Assembly: GCF_900102195.1 (NCBI RefSeq)
Contig: NZ_FNBE01000004.1
Coordinates: 310,001-374,000, forward strand
Direction of reading: 5' to 3'
Length of the DNA stretch: 64,000 bases
Origin: Pseudonocardia oroxyli
GTDB lineage: Bacteria; Actinomycetota; Actinomycetes; Mycobacteriales; Pseudonocardiaceae
Below, one piece after another: positions 44,535 through 53,455 of the stretch (within the stretch, counting starts at the first letter, position 1; every line of letters starts with the position of its first letter). Under the pieces are notes generated by a model that saw only the letters and a program-made list of their open reading frames with translations, did not search any database and was not told where the DNA came from. The position numbers and the translations under genes were made by a program.

Positions 44535-46376
44535 CTAGCCCAGAAGGGCGTCGACGAAGGCCGCGGGCTCGAAGGGGGCCAGGTCGTCGGACCCCTCGCC
44601 GAGGCCCACCAGCTTCACCGGGACGCCCAGCTCACGCTGCACGCGGAAGACGATGCCGCCCTTCGCCGTGCCGTCGAGCTTCGTCAGCGCGATGCCGGTG
44701 ACCTTCACCACCTCGCCGAACACGCGGGCCTGGATCATGCCGTTCTGCCCGGTGGTGGCGTCGAGCACGAGGATGACCTCGTCCACCTCGGCCTGCTTCT
44801 CGACGACGCGCTTGACCTTGCCCAGCTCGTCCATCAGGCCGGTCTTGGTGTGCAGCCTGCCCGCGGTGTCGAGGAGCACGACGTCCGCGCCGTCCGCGGT
44901 CCCCCGCTTCACGGCGTCGAACGCCACCGCGGCCGGGTCCGCGCCCTCGGCCCCGCGCACCACGGCGGCGCCCGCGCGGTCGCCCCAGGTCGCGAGCTGC
45001 TCGGCGGCGGCGGCCCGGAAGGTGTCGGCCGCGCCGAGCACGACGGTCCGCCCGCCCGCGACCAGGACCCGGGCGAGCTTGCCGGTGGTGGTGGTCTTGC
45101 CGGTGCCGTTGACCCCGACCACCAGCAGCACGCCGGGCCGCCCGTCGTGCGGGAGGGCGCGGATGGAGCGGTCCATGTCGGGTCCGAGCGCGCCGATCAG
45201 CACCTCGCGCAGCAGGGCCTTCGCCTCGGCGGGGGTGCGAACGGCGCGGCGGGCCAGCTCGGTGCGCAGGGTCTCGACGATCTCGGCGGTCGTCTCCGGC
45301 CCGAGGTCGGCCTGCAGCAGGGTGGCCTCGACGTCCTCCCACGACTCCTCGTCGAGCTCGCCGCCGCCCAGCAGGCCCAGCAGGGACTGCCCGAAGGCGG
45401 AGCGGGAGCGGGCGAGGTTGCCGCGCAGCCGCTCGAGGCGGCCCTCGGCAGGGGCGATCTCCTCGGTGGGTGCGGCGGGGCGGGTGGGCGCGGGGGTGCC
45501 GGGCTCGGGGGCGGTGGGGGTCTCGGTGGTCGGGGCGTCCGGGGCCGGGATCCGGGTCGTCGGCGCGTCGGGTGCGGTCGGCGCGACGGCGGTCGCGGCG
45601 GGCGGGGCGGCTGCGGCCGGAACCTCCGCGGTCGGGGTGTCCGCGGGCGGTGCGGCCGTGGTCGGGGCCTCGGTGGTCGGGGCCTCGGTGGTCGGGGCCT
45701 CGGTGGTCGGGGCCTCGGTGGTCGGGGCCTCCGCGGCGGGGGGTTCGGCCGGGGTGACGGGGAGGCCGTCGGGCGGGGTGTCCGTGTCCGGTTCCCGGAC
45801 GACCGCGATCCCCTCCGGGGGCGTGCGTGCCTCGGTCGCGGTGCCGCCGGTGGGCAGGCCGCGGGGCGGGGTGCGGACGTCGTCCGCGGTGCCGGTCAGC
45901 TCGTCACCCGGCGGGCGCTCGGTCGGCGTCCGCAGGGTCGGCGGGGTCCGCTCGCTCGGCTCAGACGGCTCCGACGGCTCCGACGGCTCGGTCGGCGCGG
46001 CGGGCTCGGTCCCGGTGACCTGCGTCGGGCCGGTCACGACGGTGCCCGGCCGCGGCGCGGGATCCGGCTCGGGCGCGGCCGCCTTCTCGGCTGCCTTCTC
46101 CGCGCTCTCCTCGGCGCTCGTCTCCGCGCTCGTCTCCGTGCTCTTCTCCGCGGGCGGCTCGACGGTCGCCGTGCCGCCCCCGGAGGTGAAGTCGAACCCG
46201 CTGCGGGCCGTGTAGGTGTTCCCCTGCCGCGGCTTCGGCTCCTCCGGGGTTTCGAGCTGCTCGGGCTCGCGGAGGGAGATCCTTCGGCGGCGGCTGATCG
46301 TGATGCCTGCGACCAGGGCGATCAACACGACCACCACAGCCACGACCACGACGGTCCAGAGGGTCTGCGTCGTCAC
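44535..46376 (-). CDS. ftsY: SRP receptor FtsY with membrane anchor and long repeat linker
   Basis: 613 residues. A single N-terminal span (residues ~8-27) is followed by about 290 residues of Pro/Thr/Glu/Ala-rich linker containing EAPTT repeats and PSE repeats. The NG domain begins near residue 325: GVNGTGKTTTTGKLA (G1), DTAGRLHTK (G3), ALTKLDGTAKGG (G4). It receives SRP-ribosome complexes at the membrane. The ATG at 46376 includes the anchor. smc lies immediately upstream, 25 bp away. Confidence 0.95.
   Translation of the reverse strand: MTTQTLWTVVVVAVVVVLIALVAGITISRRRRISLREPEQLETPEEPKPRQGNTYTARSGFDFTSGGGTATVEPPAEKSTETSAETSAEESAEKAAEKAAAPEPDPAPRPGTVVTGPTQVTGTEPAAPTEPSEPSEPSEPSERTPPTLRTPTERPPGDELTGTADDVRTPPRGLPTGGTATEARTPPEGIAVVREPDTDTPPDGLPVTPAEPPAAEAPTTEAPTTEAPTTEAPTTEAPTTAAPPADTPTAEVPAAAAPPAATAVAPTAPDAPTTRIPAPDAPTTETPTAPEPGTPAPTRPAAPTEEIAPAEGRLERLRGNLARSRSAFGQSLLGLLGGGELDEESWEDVEATLLQADLGPETTAEIVETLRTELARRAVRTPAEAKALLREVLIGALGPDMDRSIRALPHDGRPGVLLVVGVNGTGKTTTTGKLARVLVAGGRTVVLGAADTFRAAAAEQLATWGDRAGAAVVRGAEGADPAAVAFDAVKRGTADGADVVLLDTAGRLHTKTGLMDELGKVKRVVEKQAEVDEVILVLDATTGQNGMIQARVFGEVVKVTGIALTKLDGTAKGGIVFRVQRELGVPVKLVGLGEGSDDLAPFEPAAFVDALLG
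45661..45730. repeat. ftsY: 15-bp minisatellite encoding EAPTT repeats in ftsY
   Basis: Unit GTCGGGGCCTCGGTG in about 4.7 near-identical head-to-tail copies (starts at 45661, 45676, 45691, 45706, 45721). Being a multiple of three, copy changes keep the frame. A second 9-bp repeat (GACGGCTCC, three copies) lies at about 45961-45990. Confidence 0.85.
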
Positions 46377-46401
46377 CCCCCCAGCCTGTCAGACCCCGGA
46401 C

Positions 46402-49400
46402 CTACGACGCCGCCCGGAGCCGCTGCGAGATGACCGTGGTGATGCCGTCCCCGCGCATCGAGACGCCGTAGAGGGCGTCCGCGACCTCCATGGTCGGTTT
46501 CTGGTGCGTGATCACGATGAGCTGCGAGGTGGAGCGCAGCTCCTCCATCAGCGAGATGAGCCTGCGGAGGTTGGCGTCGTCGAGGGCCGCCTCGATCTCG
46601 TCGAGCACGTAGAACGGCGAGGGCCGGGCCCGGAAGATCGCGACCAGCAGAGCCATCGCGGTGAGCGAACGCTCTCCGCCGGAGAGCAGCGACAGCCGCT
46701 TCACCTTCTTGCCCGGCGGCCGCGCCTCGACCTCGATGCCCGTGGTCAGCATGTCGTCCGGGTCGGTGAGCACCAGCCGGCCGTCGCCGCCCGGGAAGAG
46801 GGTGGCGAACACGGTCTCGAACTCGCGGGCCACGTCCTCGTACGCCGTGGTGAAGACCTCGAGGATCTTGTCGTCCACCTCGCGGACGACGGTGAGCAGG
46901 TCGCGGCGGGTGTCCTTCAGGTCCTCGAGCTGCGTGGACAGGAAGGTGTACCGCTCTTCCAGGGCGGCGAACTCCTCGAGCGCGAGCGGGTTGACCTTGC
47001 CCAGCAGCGACAGGTCCTTCTCCGCACGCTTGGCCCGCCGCTCCTGGGTCGGCCGGTCGTACGGCATCGGCGGGGGCGCGACGACGTCCTCGCCGCGTTC
47101 CTTCGCGGCCTCGTACTCGGCCATCTCCGCGGGCGACGGCGGCACCCCGACCGCCGGACCGTACTCGGCGACCAGGTCGTCCACCCCGACGCCGAAGTCC
47201 GCCAACGCCTTCTCCACGAACTGGTCGAGCCGCAGCCGGGACTGGGCGCGGGCGACCTCGTCCCGGTGCACGGCGTCGACCAGCTTGTCCAGCAAGCCGG
47301 ACAGGCGCCCGGTCGTGGCGCGGGCCTCGGTGAGCGCGGCCTCGCGGTCGGCCCGGGCCGCAGCGACCTCGTCCCGCTCCGCGGCGGCCGAGGCGAGCGA
47401 GACGTCCAGCCGGTCGAGGGCGCGGCCACCCGCCTCGATCACCATGGCGGCGACGGCCGTCCCCCGCTCACGCTCCTTGCGCGCGGCCTCCGCGCGGACC
47501 CTGGCCTGCCGTTCCGACGCGGCCTGCCTGCGCAGCGAGTCCGCCCGACCGGCGATGGCGCGGGCCCGCTCCTCCGCGGTGCGCAGGGCCAGCCTGCACT
47601 CGACCTCCTCGGACCGGGCGGTGGCGAGCCGGTCGGCCGCGGTGTCCCGCACCTCGGTGTCCGGCTCGTCCTCCACCTCCTCGTCCTCGGCCAGGGAGAG
47701 CTGGTGCTCGGCGGCCTCGAGCGCGAGCAGTGACTCGGACCGGCGGGCCTCCACGGCGTCCCGGCGCTGCCGCAGCCGCTGGGCCTCCTGCTCGGCCGAG
47801 CGCACGACCTGTTCGAGCCGCCCGAGCCTGCTGCCCGCCGCGGCCCGCCGCTGTTCGGCGGCCCGCCGTTCGGCGGTGGCGGCCTCGGCGTCCGCCTTGC
47901 GGGCCGCCTCCTCCGCGCGCGCCCCGTCCAGCGCGGGCCGCAGCCGGACCAGCTCGGCCTCGTTCGCCTCGCGCGCTGCGACGGCCTCGTCCACCGCGGC
48001 CTGCAGCTCCAACGCGCTCGACCCGCCGCCGGACCCGCCGCGGGCCCGGAACTCCTCCAGCACGTCCCCCTCGGACGTGACGGCGACGAGCCCGGCCCGG
48101 GCGACGACGGCGGCCTCGTCGAGGGAGGAGACCAGCACGATCCCGCTCAGCAGCCCACCGATCGGCGCGGTCAGGGCGGCGGGGGCGCGAACGGCCTCGG
48201 CCGCCCATCGCCCGGCGGGCGGGGCGGGGCGGCCCGCCGGGGCCACCGGGAGGCGTTCGGCGGCGGCCTCGAGCCCGGGGCCCTCCCCCGACGCACCGAC
48301 CAGCAGCGTCGCCGCGCCGTGCTCGCCCTGCCGCAGCGCGCGCAGCGCCGCGACCGCCGCGGCGGGACCCGCGACGGCCACGCCCTCGGCCAGCTCGCCC
48401 AGGACCGCCGCGACGGCCGGGCGGGCGGCGGGTTCGACCTCGATCAGCTCCGCGACCGCGCCGAGGACGCCCTCGGACTCCGACGCCAGCAACGCGCCCG
48501 TGCCGTCCTTGCGCGCGAGCCCGACCGACAGCGCGTCCACCCGGGCCTGCCAGTGCGCGCCCTGTTTCTCCAGCTCCCGCTCCTGCGCGACCAGCTCCCG
48601 GACCCGCGCCGCCGCGGACTCCTGGGCCTGCGCCGCGGACTCGACGCGGGCGGCGAGCTCGCCCGCGTCCGCCTCGTCCAGCACGCCGAGCTCCTCGCGG
48701 GCGGCCTCCAGCTCCTCGGCCGCCTCGACGATCCGGGACTCGGCCTCGCCGAGCGCCTCGGACAGGTTCTCGATCTCCTCCGCGGTGGCCGCCGCGCCGC
48801 TGCGCAGCGCCTCGGCCTTGCCCGCGAGCGTGGCCAGGCCCGCCTTGCGGTCCGCGATCGCCCGCACCGCCGCGAGGTGCGCGCGCTCCGCCGCCTGCAG
48901 GGTGCGCTCGTGCTCGGCGCGTTCCTCCAGCACCTCGGCCAGCCGCTGCCGGGCCTCGACGACCCCGGCGACCAGCTCCTCCTCCTGCTCGGCGACGAGA
49001 TCGGCCTCGGCCTCGAGCTCGTCCGGGTCCCGGCCGGGCGAGCGCGCCGCGGACTCCTGGGCGGCCGACGCCGCCAGGTGCCGGAACCGTTCCTCGGCGA
49101 GGCGGACCGTGCCGCGCAGCCGCTCGGCCAGCGCCGACAGCGCGTACCAGGTGTCCTGCGCCGCCTGCAGCCGCGGCGCATCCGCAGCCAGTGCCTCCTC
49201 CAGCCCGGCCTGCGCCGCGCGCGCCTCGTCCAGCTGCGCGGCGATCTCGGCACGGCGGGCGCGGGCCTGCTGCTCGTCCGCCTCCTCCCGGGCCAGGGAC
49301 TCCCGCAGCGTGACGATGTCGTCCGCCGCCAGCCGGATCCGCGCGTCCCGCAGCTCCGACTGCACCTGCTGGGCCTTGCGCGCGATCTCGGCCTGCCTGC

Positions 49401-50016
49401 CGAGCGGTTTGAGCTGGCGGCGCAGCTCCGAGGTCAGGTCGGTGAGCCGGGTGAGATTGGCCTGCATCGCGTCGAGCTTCCGCAGCGCCTTCTCCTTGCG
49501 CTTGCGGTGCTTGAGGACGCCCGCGGCCTCCTCGATGTAGGCGCGGCGCTCCTCCGGCTTGGACCGCAGGATCGCGTCCAGCTGACCCTGCCCGACCACG
49601 ACGTGCATCTCCCGGCCGATGCCGGAGTCCGACAGCAGCTCCTGGATGTCCAGCAGCCGACACGCGCTGCCGTTGATCTCGTACTCGCCCGCGCCGTCCC
49701 GGAACATCCGCCGGGTGATCGACACCTCGGAGTACTCGATCGGCAGCGCGCCGTCCGAGTTGTCGATGGTGAGCGTGACCTCGGCACGTCCGAGCGGCTG
49801 CCGCCCGGACGTGCCCGCGAAGATCACGTCCTCCATCTTCCCGCCGCGCAGGGCCTTGGCCCCCTGCTCGCCGAGGACCCACGAGATGGCGTCCACGACG
49901 TTCGACTTGCCGGAGCCGTTGGGCCCCACGACGGCGGTGATCCCCGGTTCCAGGCGCAGCGTCGTGGCCGAGGCGAAGGACTTGAAGCCCTTCAGCGTCA
50001 GGCTCTTGAGATGCAC
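46402..50016 (-). CDS. smc: Chromosome segregation ATPase SMC
   Basis: 1204 residues. Walker A GPNGSGKSNVVDAI near the N-terminus, two long coiled coils, a hinge around residues 500-640, then the signature LSGGERSLTAMALL and Walker B FYVLDEIEAALDD, and finally a D-loop and C-terminus. It organises the chromosome with ScpAB. GTG at 50016 begins VHLKSLTLKGFKSFA, the family start. Order smc-ftsY is standard. Confidence 0.96.
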   Translation of the reverse strand: MHLKSLTLKGFKSFASATTLRLEPGITAVVGPNGSGKSNVVDAISWVLGEQGAKALRGGKMEDVIFAGTSGRQPLGRAEVTLTIDNSDGALPIEYSEVSITRRMFRDGAGEYEINGSACRLLDIQELLSDSGIGREMHVVVGQGQLDAILRSKPEERRAYIEEAAGVLKHRKRKEKALRKLDAMQANLTRLTDLTSELRRQLKPLGRQAEIARKAQQVQSELRDARIRLAADDIVTLRESLAREEADEQQARARRAEIAAQLDEARAAQAGLEEALAADAPRLQAAQDTWYALSALAERLRGTVRLAEERFRHLAASAAQESAARSPGRDPDELEAEADLVAEQEEELVAGVVEARQRLAEVLEERAEHERTLQAAERAHLAAVRAIADRKAGLATLAGKAEALRSGAAATAEEIENLSEALGEAESRIVEAAEELEAAREELGVLDEADAGELAARVESAAQAQESAAARVRELVAQERELEKQGAHWQARVDALSVGLARKDGTGALLASESEGVLGAVAELIEVEPAARPAVAAVLGELAEGVAVAGPAAAVAALRALRQGEHGAATLLVGASGEGPGLEAAAERLPVAPAGRPAPPAGRWAAEAVRAPAALTAPIGGLLSGIVLVSSLDEAAVVARAGLVAVTSEGDVLEEFRARGGSGGGSSALELQAAVDEAVAAREANEAELVRLRPALDGARAEEAARKADAEAATAERRAAEQRRAAAGSRLGRLEQVVRSAEQEAQRLRQRRDAVEARRSESLLALEAAEHQLSLAEDEEVEDEPDTEVRDTAADRLATARSEEVECRLALRTAEERARAIAGRADSLRRQAASERQARVRAEAARKERERGTAVAAMVIEAGGRALDRLDVSLASAAAERDEVAAARADREAALTEARATTGRLSGLLDKLVDAVHRDEVARAQSRLRLDQFVEKALADFGVGVDDLVAEYGPAVGVPPSPAEMAEYEAAKERGEDVVAPPPMPYDRPTQERRAKRAEKDLSLLGKVNPLALEEFAALEERYTFLSTQLEDLKDTRRDLLTVVREVDDKILEVFTTAYEDVAREFETVFATLFPGGDGRLVLTDPDDMLTTGIEVEARPPGKKVKRLSLLSGGERSLTAMALLVAIFRARPSPFYVLDEIEAALDDANLRRLISLMEELRSTSQLIVITHQKPTMEVADALYGVSMRGDGITTVISQRLRAAS

Positions 50017-50048
50017 ACGTCCCCCGGGTGTGGTCAGTCCGCGGGACT

Positions 50049-50456
50049 CTACCCGGCCGCGTTGAGCAGCCAGCGGATGCCGAACCGGTCGGTGACCTGC
50101 CCGAAGTGGTCTCCCCACATCTGCTTCTCGAAGGGCACGTCGACGACGCCGCCCTCGGCGAGCGCGGAGAACCAGCCCTCGATCTTCGCCGACTCGTCAC
50201 CGGAGATGCTGACCGACACCTGCCCACCCGCCTCGGTGGGCCGCTCCGGATCACCGTCCGACGCCATGAGCACGAACCCGTCCGCGGTCTGGAGCTGGCC
50301 GTGCATCACGCCCTCGGGCGGCGGGACGGGGCCGGGGGACCCCATGTCGCCGAACGTCATGATCTGCAGGTCCCCGCCCAGCACGGACTGGTAGAACTCC
50401 AGCGCCGCACGGGCGGAGGTGTCGAAGTGCAGGTAGGGGTTGAGCTGAACGGTCAT
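50049..50456 (-). CDS. VOC/PhnB-like glyoxalase-fold protein
   Basis: 135 residues. PhnB/3-demethylubiquinone-methyltransferase-like fold: NPYLHFDTSARAALEFYQSVLGGDLQIMTFGDM and C-terminal PFEKQMWGDHFGQVTDRFGIRWLLNA. The family includes metal-binding dioxygenase-like and resistance proteins; many members are of unknown function. GGAGGCAGCG precedes the ATG. Single gene between smc and acylphosphatase. Confidence 0.85.
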   Translation of the reverse strand: MTVQLNPYLHFDTSARAALEFYQSVLGGDLQIMTFGDMGSPGPVPPPEGVMHGQLQTADGFVLMASDGDPERPTEAGGQVSVSISGDESAKIEGWFSALAEGGVVDVPFEKQMWGDHFGQVTDRFGIRWLLNAAG

Positions 50457-50521
50457 CGCTGCCTCCAAGGCCGACACCGGTGTGGTGCAGGGCACGCTAG
50501 ACCCGGGCACCGACAGAACGG

Positions 50522-50821
50522 CTACCGCTCGGCGAACTCCGTCCACAGTCCCGTCGCCGAGCTCCACTGCTCGGCCACGGAGTCGACCCGTCCGGGCCGT
50601 CCCGGTGTCTCGCGACCGCGCAGCAGGGCCAGCAGGCTCGCGCACGCCTCCCGCGGCCCCTCGGCCGCGACCGCCACCCGGCCGTCGGACAGGTTGCGGG
50701 CCTCCCCCACGAGGCCCAGCTCCCGCGCACGAGATCGCGTCCACCAGCGGAAACCGACCCCCTGGACGTGACCCGCGACCCAGGCGTTGAGCCGAACGGG
50801 TGCCTCGTCGCTGCTCTTCAT
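50522..50821 (-). CDS. acyP: Acylphosphatase
   Basis: 99 residues. Signature VAGHVQGVGFRWWTRSRARELGL carries the phosphate-binding loop with catalytic Arg, and the catalytic Asn is in ARNLSDGRVAV. It hydrolyses acyl phosphates. ATG at 50821; divergent from the CAP-domain gene 22 bp away. Confidence 0.93.
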   Translation of the reverse strand: MKSSDEAPVRLNAWVAGHVQGVGFRWWTRSRARELGLVGEARNLSDGRVAVAAEGPREACASLLALLRGRETPGRPGRVDSVAEQWSSATGLWTEFAER

Positions 50822-50843
50822 CGCGGCGCTACGTTACCGGATC

Positions 50844-51566
50844 GTGATCGGTGGAGCGGGTCCGAGACTCCTCGCCGGGCTCGCCCTCGGGGCGGTGCTC
50901 GCCGGGCTCGGCGTGGTCGCCGTCGTGCCGGAGACCTGGTCGGTCGCCCTCGCCGGGCAGAGCGTCCCCGAGACGACGGGGACGACCGAGCCGACCGAGC
51001 CGACCCCGCCGACCCCGCCGCAGTCGATCCGGGTGGTGGCGCCGCCGCCGACCACCGCCCCCCTGGTGCTGCCGAGCCCCGTTCCGGTCGCCGCACCGGT
51101 CGCGGAGGCGATCACCGCGGTGCCCGCGGCTCCGACCGGGACGACCCCGCCCCCGCGCACCACCGCCGCGCTGCCCACCACCGACATTCCGGTGGCGACG
51201 GGACCCGCCGCCCGCGTCGTCGCGCTGACGAACGAGGCCCGCGCCCGCGCCGGCTGCGACCCGCTGACCAGCGACGCCCGGATCACCGCCGCCGCCCGGG
51301 ACCACAGCGCGGACATGGCCGCGCACGGCTACTTCGCCCACGACTCGCTCGACGGGCGGGACTTCGCGGACCGGTTGCGCGCGGCCGGCTACCCGGACCC
51401 GGGAGCGGAGAACATCGCGATGGGCCAGCGCAGCGCCGACGAGGTGGTGGCGGCCTGGCTCGACTCCCCCGGCCACCGCCGCAACATCGAGGACTGCTCG
51501 CTGCGCACCATCGGCGTGGGGTACGAGCCCAGCGGGGACTACTGGACGCAGGACTTCGGCAGGTAG
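50844..51566 (+). CDS. Secreted CAP/SCP-domain protein
   Basis: 240 residues. N-terminal signal/anchor (LLAGLALGAVLAGLGVVAVV), a Pro/Thr-rich linker of about 80 residues, then a CAP domain: LTNEARARAGCDPL, AARDHSADMAAHGYFAHDSLDG, GAENIAMG and WLDSPGHRRNIEDCS. Bacterial CAP proteins are extracytoplasmic and poorly understood. The GTG at 50844 is chosen because earlier starts would overlap the divergent acyP gene. Confidence 0.85.
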   Translation: MIGGAGPRLLAGLALGAVLAGLGVVAVVPETWSVALAGQSVPETTGTTEPTEPTPPTPPQSIRVVAPPPTTAPLVLPSPVPVAAPVAEAITAVPAAPTGTTPPPRTTAALPTTDIPVATGPAARVVALTNEARARAGCDPLTSDARITAAARDHSADMAAHGYFAHDSLDGRDFADRLRAAGYPDPGAENIAMGQRSADEVVAAWLDSPGHRRNIEDCSLRTIGVGYEPSGDYWTQDFGR

Positions 51567-51581
51567 AGCTATCGTCGCCGC

Positions 51582-52616
51582 ATGACGGTCGTCGACAACG
51601 CGGTGTACGTGGACGGGCACCGGACCCGGGAGCCCGCCTCCCTCGACCTGACCGTCGAGACGCTGCGGGCCTGCGGTCCGGGCCGGGACGCGTTCTGCTG
51701 GATCGGGATGCTCCGGCCCACCGCCGAGGACATCACGGCGGCGGAACAGGAGTTCGGCCTGCACCGGCTCGCCGTCGAGGACACCCTGCACGGGCACCAG
51801 CGGCCCAAGCTGGAGCGCTACGGCGACACCGAGTTCGCGGTGCTGCGGCCCGCCCGGTACCTCGACGAGACCGAGGACGTGGAGCTCGGCGAGATCCACC
51901 TCTTCCTCGGCCGGGACTTCGTGATCACGGTGCGACACGCCGACGAGCCGGACCTCGCGGACGTCCGCAAGCGCCTCGAAGCCGATCCCGATCTGCTGGC
52001 CCACGGCCCGTTCGCCGTGTTCTACGCGGTGCTGGACAAGATCGTCGACGACTACGGGCCCGTCCTGGACGGCCTGCAGGACGACGTCGACCAGATCGAG
52101 ACCCAGGTCTGGGACGCCGACCCCCACGTCTCCCGCCGGATCTACCAGCTCACCCGCGAGGTGATCGAGCTGCAGCGGGCCGTGGAGCCGCTGGCCGAGA
52201 TCTTCCTCGCCCTGCGCGCCCGGTTCTCCAAGAAGAGCGACGACCCGGACCTGGAGCTGCACCGGCTGTTCCGGGACGTCTTCGACCACGCCACCCGCGC
52301 CCGCGAGCGCACCGAGGGTCTGCGGTCCCTGCTGGAGAACATCCTCACGGTGAACTCCACGCTCGTCGCGCAGCGGCAGAACGACGAGATGACCCGGCTC
52401 ACCGAGGCCGGGTACGACCAGAACGAGCAGATGAAGAAGGTGTCCTCCTGGGCGGCCATCCTCTTCACCCCGACGCTGGTCGCCGGGATCTACGGGATGA
52501 ACTTCGACGACATGCCGGAGCTGCACTGGGCGTGGGGCTACCCGTTCGCCGTGGGGCTGATGGTGCTGCTCGGCGGGCTGCTGTTCCTGATCTTCAAGAA
52601 GCGTGGGTGGCTGTAG
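51582..52616 (+). CDS. corA: CorA-family magnesium/cobalt transporter
   Basis: 344 residues. A large N-terminal cytoplasmic domain is followed by two C-terminal spans with the selectivity motif YGMNF (GIYGMNFDDMPELHW) and a basic end (KKRGWL). The protein forms a pentameric Mg2+ channel. ATG at 51582, 15 bp after the CAP gene. No Mg2+ riboswitch was recognised. Confidence 0.93.
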   Translation: MTVVDNAVYVDGHRTREPASLDLTVETLRACGPGRDAFCWIGMLRPTAEDITAAEQEFGLHRLAVEDTLHGHQRPKLERYGDTEFAVLRPARYLDETEDVELGEIHLFLGRDFVITVRHADEPDLADVRKRLEADPDLLAHGPFAVFYAVLDKIVDDYGPVLDGLQDDVDQIETQVWDADPHVSRRIYQLTREVIELQRAVEPLAEIFLALRARFSKKSDDPDLELHRLFRDVFDHATRARERTEGLRSLLENILTVNSTLVAQRQNDEMTRLTEAGYDQNEQMKKVSSWAAILFTPTLVAGIYGMNFDDMPELHWAWGYPFAVGLMVLLGGLLFLIFKKRGWL

Positions 52617-52658
52617 CGGAGGGATCCGCCCGCGCGGCCCGCGTCGCCGACCCGCGGC

Positions 52659-52996
52659 TCAGGCGCCGGCGGCCTCGGCCGCGGCGAGGGACTCCTTCTG
52701 CGCCCGGGTGAAGTGCCGCTGCAGCCCCGTCGCGACGCCGCCCGGGTTCACCGCGTTCGCGACGATCCCGTCCCCCGCCCACCTCCGCGACGAACCGGGC
52801 GACGGACGCCGGGTCGGCCAGGTCCAGCGTGGCGCGGGTGGTGCCCGTGACCTGGGCCCCCGCCGCGGCGAGGGCCCGCACCGTCTCGGCCCCGAGCCCG
52901 GACGACGCCCCGGTCACGATCGCGCGCGCCGGCCAGGTCGTGGCCTGCCAGCACGTCGTCGGCGGTACTGGTGGCGGTGAAGGGCGTGGTGATCAC
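52659..52996 (-). pseudogene. Decayed short-chain dehydrogenase/reductase
   Basis: Reading from 52996 on the minus strand, TTPFTATSTADDVLAGHDLAGAR is in one frame and the Rossmann start TGASSGLGAETVRALAAAGAQVTG continues in another, so a frameshift lies near 52925-52945. After DPASVARFVAEV the active-site region (about 110 residues with Tyr-x3-Lys) is absent. The sequence then resumes in another frame as DGIVANAVNPGGVATGLQRHF and stops early. At least three lesions make it non-functional. Its start abuts the truncated TetR gene. Confidence 0.75.
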
Positions 52997-53455
52997 ACGT
53001 TCGCGCACTTCGGCTACCGCAAGAGCTCCATGGACGAGGTCGCCCGCGCCGCCGGGATCTCCCGGCCGGGGCTCTACCTCCTGTTCTCGTCGAAACGGGA
53101 GCTCTTCCGGGAAGCGGCGCTGTGGGCCCTCGATCGCGATCTCGGCGCGGCGGAGCGGGCCCTGGCGGGCGACCCGCCGCAAATCGTCGAGGCGTTCGAC
53201 CACTGGGCGGGCCGCTACATCGGGCGCGGCCGGGACCTCACGGCCGTGGTCGGCGACCACCCGGAGCTGCTCGGGGCGGCGGCGGACGCGGCATCCGCCC
53301 GGTTCGCGGCGCTGCTCACGGCGGCGCTCGGGGACCCGGACCGCGCACAGACGCTGATCAGCGTATCCGTGGGCCTCAAGCACCAGGTCGAGACGCGTGC
53401 GGACTACCGCGCGCGGCTCACCGTCGCGGTGCGGCTGCTGCGCGGCCGCGGCTGA
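52991..53455 (+). pseudogene. TetR-family regulator lacking its first helix
   Basis: About 154 residues of a TetR protein: HTFAHFGYRKSSMDEVARAAGISRPGLYLLFSSKRELF is the HTH, followed by a full C-terminal domain. The residues normally preceding HTFAHFGY, including the start codon and part of helix 1, are gone; the DNA switches directly into the SDR remnant. The only downstream ATG (Met at MDEVARAAG) would omit helix 1. Probably a pseudogene formed by the same deletion that removed the divergent promoter region. Its 3' end overlaps mutM by 52 bp. Confidence 0.65.

Noticed and set aside
46661..49540. Very long open frame antisense to smc
   Set aside because: It is a Ser/Arg/Ala-rich shadow of smc caused by high GC at codon third positions; no family resemblance or ribosome-binding site.
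52617..52660. Mg2+ riboswitch or regulatory hairpin around corA
   Set aside because: corA follows the CAP gene by 15 bp, leaving no room for a leader, and no structured element was seen downstream.
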